Part shown: one piece after another, positions 5,719-12,200 of the stretch
How the letters are laid out: the number at the start of each line of letters is the position of its first letter
Numbering within the stretch: position 1 is the stretch's first letter
Source of the DNA: Anaerolineaceae bacterium UBA1415
GTDB taxonomy: Bacteria; Chloroflexota; Anaerolineae; Anaerolineales; Anaerolineaceae
Assembly: GCA_002305635.1 (NCBI GenBank)
Contig: DBPR01000029.1
Location: 6,629-21,599, forward strand
DNA length: 14,971 nucleotides
Direction of reading: 5' to 3'
Made by a program: the position numbers and the translations under genes
Notes under the pieces: generated by a model
Database searches by the model: none
What the model saw: the letters and a program-made list of their open reading frames with translations, nothing else
Told to the model about the DNA's origin: nothing

Positions 5719-5783
5719 CCTCATCCACCACTTCGTGGTTCCCCTTCTCCATGCCCTGGTGCTTTTCCAGGGCATGGAGAAGG
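5719..5783 (-). repeat. Dispersed two-hairpin repeat, copy C, with a perfect 17-bp stem
   Basis: Read on the minus strand, hairpin 1 is a perfect 17-bp stem (arms 5743-5759 and 5767-5783, loop of seven). Hairpin 2 is ACCAC-gaa-GTGGT (5727-5739), followed by GGATGAGG. It is inverted relative to copies A, B and D. The long stem directly downstream of the DUF559 stop could also slow transcription, but it lacks a T-run. Confidence 0.85.
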
Positions 5784-5992
5784 CTTAAGGACCAAGTCTA
5801 TGGAAGAAACAATATAGTAGAACCGCCTATAGAGATGAGGGGCATAATGGATGATGGGTTCTACAACTCCAATCAACTCTTCATCAGCCAGGCCCGCAAA
5901 CGTGCCCTTATTTCAGGATCAAGCGCCGCAACCAAATACAATTGCTTTGCCCGAATCCATTTTTTAACCATTCTCGTTTACAATCAAGTTCT
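5784..5992. other. Gap between repeat copy C and the MFS gene
   Basis: About 209 bases with no gene recognised. The 11-mer GATGAGGGGCA at 5834-5844 is identical to the tail of repeat copy D (9158-9168) and may mark a decayed fifth copy. On the minus strand a short open stretch near 5865-5950 reads LYLVAALDPEIRARLRAWLM, which looks protein-like but has no support. The right end holds the MFS promoter. Confidence 0.35.
5979..5984 (+). promoter_or_regulatory. -10 box (TACAAT) of MFS gene, leaderless spacing
   Basis: TACAAT is followed by eight bases and then the ATG at 5993. There is no ribosome-binding site between them, so the message probably starts at or next to the start codon. A -35 box is not evident. 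Confidence 0.45.
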
Positions 5993-7222
5993 ATGGAAAA
6001 ACAGCGTTTCCAGGCCAAAGACCTGCTGGCACTTTTTTGCTGCGTCATGATCATGGCGACCACGATGGGGATCGTCATCCTGGTTCTTTCGCTCTTTTAT
6101 CCTGTCGTCTCGGTCGAAATTGGCGTCAGCCGTTCCGCCTTTGCCCTCACCGGCACGATCACCGCGCTTTCCGCCATGCTTGCCGCTCTGTTCTGGGGTT
6201 TCTTCTATCATAAACATGCCATCCAGCTGCCACTGATGCTCGGACTCCTCGGTCTGGGGCTAAGCTTTATTGGCTTTTCAGCTGCCCAAAAACTCTATCA
6301 TTTTTACCTCCTGGCCTGCGCGGTTGGGCTGCTTTATGGCGGTGTCTCCATCATTCCCGTTTCCACCATCATCACGCGCTATTTCACCAAAAACACCGGC
6401 CTTGCGCTTAGTCTGGCGTTAGCCGGCAGCGGTATGGGCGCGATGATCCTCAACCCCATCGTCAATAAGATCATCAACACCCAAAGCTGGCAGGCTGGTT
6501 ACCGCTTGCTGGCGATCGTTGTTTTCGTCGTTGCCATACCCAGCGCCTTTTTGGTAACGCACATCACCAAAGACCAGATCAAACCGCGTCCCGTCCTCCA
6601 AAGCACAGGCAAAAATGAAGGAAAAAGCGCCTGGAGCACCGCCTGGTTCTGGGCTTTGCTCGGTGCAGCCTTCCTGACCGGTCTAACCGGCGCCGGCATG
6701 CTGGCAAACCTGCCTTCCTATATGAAGGATATCCAGTTTTCCGTCAACAAAGTTTCTCTGGTCACTTCCGCCTACTCGGGGAGCATGGTGCTCGGAAAAT
6801 TCATTTTGGGAAGCCTTTATGACCGCCTTGGCGGTAAAAAGACGACCTTCATCGCGGGCCTGACCATGATCGCCAGTTTGCTCCTGCTGATCCTGGCCAA
6901 CCACACCCCCTTCCTCATCCTGATGGTCTTCTTGCTCGGCATTGGCGTTTCAATGGGAACGGTCAGCCTGACCTGGCTCACCAATTCCTTCTTTGGCAAG
7001 GAAAGTTACAGCAAATATTACGGCAGCGTCCAGTTTGGCAACAGCCTCGGCACCGCGCTTGGCGTGCCCCTGATCTCCCTGATGCTGGAAGGCATCGGCA
7101 ACTTCACCCTCATCTGGCTCATCCTGGCTGCCCTCAGCGCGCTAATGCTCGCGCTTTTCCTGCTCAGCATCCGCGGCAACCAACACCACCGCTCGGCTGA
7201 AATCCTCAGCCAAATCCAATAA
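5993..7222 (+). CDS. Major facilitator superfamily transporter (OFA/monocarboxylate-porter type)
   Basis: A 409-residue protein with about twelve hydrophobic segments in two six-helix halves, split by a hydrophilic loop near residues 200-225 (HITKDQIKPRPVLQSTGKNEGKS). The first half contains SRSAFALTGTITAL and GVSIIPVSTIITRYF, followed by GLALSLALAGSGMGAMILNP; the second half has GSLYDRLGGKK after helix 8. These are the layout and motifs of oxalate/formate-antiporter and monocarboxylate-porter-like MFS proteins (the 'SR..F..tgt' and 'R.G.a.gla.aG.g.G' blocks). The substrate cannot be deduced; a small carboxylate is the usual guess. The open frame reaches back to 5942, but the ATG at 5993 just after a -10 box gives the natural N-terminus. 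It appears to be transcribed alone. Confidence 0.85.
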   Translation: MEKQRFQAKDLLALFCCVMIMATTMGIVILVLSLFYPVVSVEIGVSRSAFALTGTITALSAMLAALFWGFFYHKHAIQLPLMLGLLGLGLSFIGFSAAQKLYHFYLLACAVGLLYGGVSIIPVSTIITRYFTKNTGLALSLALAGSGMGAMILNPIVNKIINTQSWQAGYRLLAIVVFVVAIPSAFLVTHITKDQIKPRPVLQSTGKNEGKSAWSTAWFWALLGAAFLTGLTGAGMLANLPSYMKDIQFSVNKVSLVTSAYSGSMVLGKFILGSLYDRLGGKKTTFIAGLTMIASLLLLILANHTPFLILMVFLLGIGVSMGTVSLTWLTNSFFGKESYSKYYGSVQFGNSLGTALGVPLISLMLEGIGNFTLIWLILAALSALMLALFLLSIRGNQHHRSAEILSQIQ

Positions 7223-7239
7223 GCGACAAATATTCTAAA

Positions 7240-7266
7240 TTGTCATCATTTGTTATGCGGTACAAT
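7240..7266 (+). promoter_or_regulatory. Promoter of the 7305 gene (TTGTCA, TACAAT)
   Basis: TTGTCA at 7240-7245 (five of six to consensus) and TACAAT at 7261-7266 (five of six) are separated by 15 bases, shorter than the usual 17. The transcript would start near 7274, leaving a leader of about 30 bases with an AGGAG site at 7294-7298, six bases before the ATG. Confidence 0.45.
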
Positions 7267-7304
7267 TACTTCATTCAATGGTTCTTATCACGTAGGAGTA
7301 TTGC

Positions 7305-8024
7305 ATGGCGATCAAAAAGAGAACATTGGCAGCGATCCTGGTTTTGCTCCTTGCCGTAATATTCGTCTTTGTTTTGCTTATGCAACCAAGACAGTCAGCC
7401 ATTAGTCAGCCAAAGCCGACGCCTCAAGGTCCCTGGGCACGCTTCATCGAGCAAATGGAAAAACTCAGAAAAAACAACCCTGAGCTTGAGGATGATATGT
7501 CCACCAGGTTTGGCTATTCGTATACCCTGGAAGCGGAAGAAAAAGCGTACTATGAAAGTGGCGCTTACCTTACGCCTCTTCCAAGCAGACAGGTGCCAGG
7601 CGAAGATCAGTACTTTAATTTACCGGTTGACACTGGGATCTCCAACAGGCGCTTTCATCTTCCTCCAGGCGCAATCGTGACCAGTAGCTGGCGCGAAAAG
7701 ATCGACGGCAAAATGCAAAGCGTGATGCTCGCAGTCGCCAGAACAGATGAGACCCTTGGGTATATCCTGGTGGATGACCCTCAGGGAGATTATGCCAAGT
7801 TGGCTGTGTACGTTCCAGGAAACAAAGGAGCCATGACCATCCTGGAACGCGATGGTGATCTTCTCATCATAAAGATCAATTCCACGGATGAAAGATTGGT
7901 CTTTAACTGGGTTACAAATCAGCTTTTCGATAGTAGTAAAACATTATTGGGAGAGGTAACCCCGCACCCCGAGCCAACACAACCCAGCAACACCCCTACG
8001 CCAGATTACCTGCCCTATCCGTGA
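7305..8024 (+). CDS. Unrecognised secreted or membrane-anchored protein
   Basis: A 239-residue protein with no family I recognise. Residues 4-27 (KKRTLAAILVLLLAVIFVFVLLMQP) are basic then strongly hydrophobic, giving a signal anchor or uncleaved signal peptide; there is no lipobox cysteine. The body (about 45-215) is hydrophilic and mixed, with acidic and aromatic residues early (EKLRKNNPELEDDMSTRFGYSY). A probable beta-rich part follows (MQSVMLAVARTDETLGYILVDDPQG, then GDLLIIKINSTDERLVFNWV). The last 22 residues are Pro/Thr-rich (TPHPEPTQPSNTPTPDYLPYP), like a flexible surface tail. There are no cysteines or obvious catalytic motifs. The start is supported by AGGAG at 7294-7298. It appears to be a single-gene unit between its own promoter and a weak terminator. 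Confidence 0.75.
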   Translation: MAIKKRTLAAILVLLLAVIFVFVLLMQPRQSAISQPKPTPQGPWARFIEQMEKLRKNNPELEDDMSTRFGYSYTLEAEEKAYYESGAYLTPLPSRQVPGEDQYFNLPVDTGISNRRFHLPPGAIVTSSWREKIDGKMQSVMLAVARTDETLGYILVDDPQGDYAKLAVYVPGNKGAMTILERDGDLLIIKINSTDERLVFNWVTNQLFDSSKTLLGEVTPHPEPTQPSNTPTPDYLPYP

Positions 8025-8093
8025 TTTTGTACGCAGTAGTCTGACCTTACAGTTATCGTAGCCCAGCTTTGCCAGGCCTGCGTTTATACAAAA
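8025..8093 (+). other. Intergenic inverted repeat directly after the 7305 gene stop
   Basis: The arms TTTTGTA-CGCAG (8025-8036) and CTGCG-TTTA-TACAAAA (8078-8093) pair over 12 bases with a four-base bulge, enclosing about 41 bases. The left arm begins at the first base after the TGA. It may form a 3'-end structure that stabilises the message. Confidence 0.45.
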
Positions 8094-8096
8094 TCC

Positions 8097-8117
8097 AGGG
8101 ATCAATTATCCCTTTTT
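8097..8117 (+). terminator. Weak intrinsic terminator
   Basis: AGGGAT (8097-8102), loop CAATT, ATCCCT (8108-8113), with the T-run at 8113-8117. The six-bp stem is short and AT-containing, so termination may be partial. It lies between the 7305 gene and nnrD and overlaps the region where an nnrD promoter would sit. Confidence 0.4.
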
Positions 8118-8149
8118 ATGATATTATCTCCTCATCAGAAGGATGATTA

Positions 8150-9196
8150 ATGACCAACAAAATATGCTCTGATTCTGTTACAAAGCTGTTGCCCAAACGC
8201 GAGCCGGACGCTCACAAAGGCAATTTTGGCAGGCTGGTCGTGGTCGCGGGGTCGCGGCAGTATACCGGCGCCGCGAAGCTGGCCATCCAAGCAGCCTTGC
8301 GCAGTGGGGTTGGCTTGGTCTATGGCGCCATCCCTGAGTCGATCTACCCCCCGCTGGCAGCTACGGTCGCGGAAGCGATCTGGCTGGTCCTGCCCGGCTC
8401 TGAAGGGGCCATCTCCGCCAATGCTGTCAGGCAGATCCCGGAACTTCTGGACAAAAAGACAGCCGTCCTGATCGGCCCAGGCTTAGGCCAGACGGAAGGC
8501 ACGTGCATCTTCCTGTTCGCGCTTCTGGAACAACTGAAAAGGGATCATCCCGAGCTTCCTCTGCTTCTGGACGCTGACGCGCTCAACCTCCTGAGCGCCA
8601 CCGAAAACTGGCATGAACTCCTGCCCAAAAACTGCCTGCTGACACCCCATGAGGTTGAATTTTCCCGCCTGACAGGGCTTGAAACGGAAGCGATCAAAGC
8701 CGATCGCGCTGGCATGGCCGAGAAATTCGCGCGCGTCTGGAAACAGACCCTGATCCTCAAAGGCGCCAACACCCTGGTCGCCAGCCCGGACGGACAGCTG
8801 CGCGAACTGCCTTTTGCGAACTCGGTCTTAGCCCACGGCGGAAGCGGCGATGTTCTGGCGGGTCTGACAGCTGGTTTGCTCGCCCAGGGGCTGACGCCTT
8901 TTGACGCCGCCACGCTGGCGGTCTGGCTGCACGCCCGCGCCGCCGAACTGGCACTGTCAAAGCTCGGTCACCCAGCCTCAACCTTGCCCTCCGACCTGAT
9001 CGCTCAACTCGGTTGGGCAATGGTAGCGCTGGAACAAAGGATTCCTCCTGCCCATCATCCCAGGAACCCTGTGCAATGCACACAGGGCAGGCAAAGCTTG
9101 GGACGCAAACATTCTAAAGCCTTCTCCCAATGGGCGAAGGGGAACCACGCAGTGGTGGATGAGGGGCAAATGTTTATGTTAGCTTCGCGCTTATAA
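8150..9196 (+). CDS. nnrD: ADP/ATP-dependent (S)-NAD(P)H-hydrate dehydratase, with repeat-derived C-terminal extension
   Basis: NnrD removes water from damaged, hydrated NADH and NADPH using ATP or ADP, a cytoplasmic metabolite-repair step. Visible motifs are HKGNFGRLVVVAGS..YTGAA (22-42), IGPGLGQ (109-114), LDADALNLL (140-148), LLTPHEVEFSRLTG (163-176), LKGANTLVASPDG (203-215) and the catalytic HGGSGDVLAGLTAGLLAQG (229-247, Asp234). All belong to the ribokinase-like YjeF C-terminal family. The epimerase (NnrE) domain often fused in front is absent. The family core would end near residue 298. The remaining 50 residues, to 348, come from DNA containing a hairpin (9067-9087) and repeat copy D (9120-9164), so the normal stop appears lost. 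The start is supported by AGAAGGA at 8137-8143, six bases before the ATG. A weak TATTAT -10 candidate lies at 8122-8127. Confidence 0.92.
   Translation: MTNKICSDSVTKLLPKREPDAHKGNFGRLVVVAGSRQYTGAAKLAIQAALRSGVGLVYGAIPESIYPPLAATVAEAIWLVLPGSEGAISANAVRQIPELLDKKTAVLIGPGLGQTEGTCIFLFALLEQLKRDHPELPLLLDADALNLLSATENWHELLPKNCLLTPHEVEFSRLTGLETEAIKADRAGMAEKFARVWKQTLILKGANTLVASPDGQLRELPFANSVLAHGGSGDVLAGLTAGLLAQGLTPFDAATLAVWLHARAAELALSKLGHPASTLPSDLIAQLGWAMVALEQRIPPAHHPRNPVQCTQGRQSLGRKHSKAFSQWAKGNHAVVDEGQMFMLASRL
9067..9087. repeat. Hairpin in the 3' end of nnrD
   Basis: CCCTGTG (9067-9073), loop CAATGCA, CACAGGG (9081-9087). An alternative register TGTGC-aat-GCACA is also possible. It lies just past the conserved end of the NnrD domain and before repeat copy D. 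Confidence 0.6.
9120..9164 (+). repeat. Dispersed two-hairpin repeat, copy D, inside the nnrD reading frame
   Basis: Hairpin 1 is CCTTCTCCC-aat-GGGCGAAGG (9120-9140) with one mismatch. Hairpin 2 is ACCAC-gca-GTGGT (9144-9156), then the tail GGATGAGGGG. It is closest to copy C; both share GAAGGGGAACCACG. It encodes about 15 residues of the NnrD extension. Confidence 0.8.
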
Positions 9197-9200
9197 AAAA

Positions 9201-9229
9201 TTGTATTTTGTTGACTTATCAACTATAAT
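9201..9229 (+). promoter_or_regulatory. Promoter of the amylopullulanase gene, with a palindrome in the spacer
   Basis: TTGTAT (9201-9206) and a perfect TATAAT (9224-9229) are separated by 17 bases. The spacer contains the inverted repeat GTTGA-ctta-TCAAC (9210-9223), which would be well placed as a repressor operator. The ribosome-binding site AAGGGAG (9256-9262) is only two bases from the ATG. A five-codon ORF, ATG at 9251 ending TGA at 9266-9268, overlaps the start codon and could couple translation. Confidence 0.55.
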
Positions 9230-9264
9230 AACCCCACTACAAAAAATCTCATGGAAAGGGAGAA

Positions 9265-12200
9265 ATGAAACTTTTTCGCATTATGATCGCCACGCTCGTG
9301 GCACTTTCCTTATTGCTCAGCCCGGTTGCCTCATTGGCCCAGGCTCCAACCGAATCCGTCCAGTTTGTTACCCCAACTGTTGACGGCATTATCGAGGCCG
9401 AATACGGCTCGCCAATCGCCACGGACTCTTCCGGAGACGGCAACGGCAACGCGGTGATGGACCTGCTCGACTTTTACGCCGCTGAAGACGAAGAGAACGT
9501 ATACCTCGCCTTCACCATCAACGCCGACCTTGCCACCACCAACTGGGGCAAATACGTCATCTACATTGATACGACCAATGACGCCAACGGCGCAGCAACC
9601 GACGCCTGGGGTCGCAATGTCCTGGTCAATGACCCCCACAAGCCCGAATTTGGCATCTATACTTATACAGACAACCAACCTTACGATGCTGGTGATACCC
9701 AGTTTTGGGCTTTTGTCAACGGCAGCTGGTCACAAGTGGGTTCTGTTCCCGAAGCAGCCCTCGGAACCGGAACCACCTCCGCGCTCGAGTTTCGCATCAG
9801 CAAGACCGCTTTGGGCAACCCATCCGGTCTTTATATGGAAGTCTGGGCCACTGGAGGCGGTGGTAGCGACAACGCTCAGGACACGATCAACAACCCGGCA
9901 GAAGACTGGAACGCCACTGATTGGGGCACCCAGGCTTTGCTTGCAAACAGCACCCATTTCACGGTAACCCCGATTCAGGCCCCACCCGCAGCCGGACACG
10001 ACAATGATATCTGGTGGGCAGAGTTAGGCCACAACAGCCGCGACACGCTCTACCGCACCCCCGGCGGGCCCGTCCCAACCGGAAGCGAAGTTTTGCTGCG
10101 CATGCGCGCCGCCGCCAACGACCTGACCGAAGCCAAAGTGCGCCTCTACAACGACCGTACCGACACCCAACTGATCCTGCCCATGAGCATCGCCCACAGC
10201 GACGATACTTACGACTGGTGGGAAGTTGCCGTACCTGCCAGCGCTGATGAGACCGTTTGGTGGTATCGCTTCATCCTCATCGACGGTACCAAAACCGTCT
10301 ATTACGAAGACGATGCCGCCCGAACCGGCGGCTGGGGTCAGCCATTTGACCAAAGTCAGGAAAATTCCTGGCAGCTCACGGTCTATGATGCCGGTTTCCA
10401 AACCCCGGACTGGATCAAGAACGCGGTGGTCTATCAGGTCTTCCCCGATCGCTTCCGCGACGGCAACCCAGACAACAACAAACCAGCTGGCACCTTTTTC
10501 TACGGTGAAGAAGGCGGCACAGTTTACCGCTCGAATACTGAAAACTGGAATACTTACATCTGCGACCCCCGCGCCGACAGCAACGATCCCTGCGAAGGCT
10601 CGTATAGCAAGAACTTCTACGGCGGCGACCTGCAGGGCCTGACCGAAAAACTGGATTACCTCCAGGCTTTGGGCGTGACCGCAATCTACCTCAACCCGAT
10701 CTTCGAATCGCCCTCCAACCATGGTTACGACACCACCGATTACCTCTCGATCAACGAAATGTTTGGTACCCAGGCCGACTACGAAGCCCTGATCGCGGGA
10801 CTTCAGGCTCGCAGCATGCACCTGATCGTCGACGGCGTCTTTAACCACGTCTCCTCCGACTCCAAATATCTCGATCGCTACGGTCGTTACGAAGAAGTCG
10901 GCGCCTGTGAAAGCCAAAATTCGCCCTATCGCGACTGGTTCTACTTCACCGACGTGCCTGCTGGTACCGGCCCCTGTGTTGGCTCCGATGGAACCCCCAA
11001 AGCCGCCAATTACGAATCCTGGTGGGGCTATGACAGCCTGCCCAAGCTCAATTCAGCCCATCCTGAAGTGCGCGCCTGGATCTGGGACAACGCTGCCAAC
11101 CCCGAACAAACCGTTGCCGGTCACTGGATGCAAACCGCTGACGGCTGGCGTCTGGACGTTGGCGCTGATGTTGACCCCGGCGTGCTCAACGACGTCAATA
11201 ATGATTACTGGGAAGGCTTCCGCCAGACCGTCCGTGCCGTCAATCCGGAAGGCTACATCACCGGTGAAGAATGGGGCATCGCCAACAGCTGGCTGCTGGG
11301 CAATGAGTGGGACGCTGTCATGAACTACCAGTTCAGCTCAGCGGTTCTCTCGCTCTGGCGCGACAGCACTTTCACCGATAACGATCACAATGCCAGCTCT
11401 TCTGCCGGAGAGTTGAACCCGATCAGCATGAGCCAGTTTGACGAGCGCATCCACAACCTGATGGAACGCTACGCGCCCGAAGCGCTCTATGCCATGCTCA
11501 ACCTCTTTGGCAGTCACGATACCAATCGCACCCTCTTCATGCTGGACGAGAACACCAACACTTCCGATCCGGGCATTTATCTCAACCCCAGTTACGACTG
11601 GTCTCCCGCGATCGAGAAGCTGAAACAAGCAACCGCGATCCAGATGACCATGCCCGGCGCTCCCACTGTTTACTACGGTGACGAAGTTGGCCTGGTCGGT
11701 CCGGTCGTCAAAGATGGCGGCGGCGTCTGGCAGGATGACCCTTACAACCGCCAACCCTATCCCTGGCTGGACGCGAGCGGCACGCCTTTCTACACGCACC
11801 TGCAAACTGCCGCATCACAGGAAAGCACATCAACTGTCTTCAGCGCTCTGATGAACGCGCGCAAGGATCACCCCTCACTGCAAACGGGCAATTACAAAAC
11901 CTTGTTGGTTGATGATACTGCCCGGCATTACGCTTACCTGCGCAACCTCCCTGGCGAAGACGTTTCCGTCATTCTGGTCAACCGCGGCGTGGACGCGCAG
12001 ATCAACCTGAATCTCGCTGGTCTGGTACCTGCTGGCGCCAACTTCCAGAAGCTTTTGACCGCAGAAAACTATACGGTCAATGCTGAAGGCTCCCTCAACA
12101 ACATCAGCGTCGCCGCCAACAGCGTTGCGATCCTGTTACTGGCTGATAGCACTCTGGCGGCTCCTCCAGCCGCGATCCTTGACCTGGCAGCCGCTACCAA

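Noticed and set aside
5743..5783. 17-bp hairpin as an intrinsic terminator
   Set aside because: No T-run follows on either strand, and the stem is part of the dispersed repeat.
5751..6050. 99-codon plus-strand frame before the MFS gene
   Set aside because: It starts in the repeat hairpin and overlaps the MFS start in another frame; no homology pattern is seen.
10024..10917. 297-codon minus-strand frame within the amylase
   Set aside because: It is an antisense shadow of the GH13 gene; the catalytic motifs on the plus strand are complete and the minus frame shows no family features.
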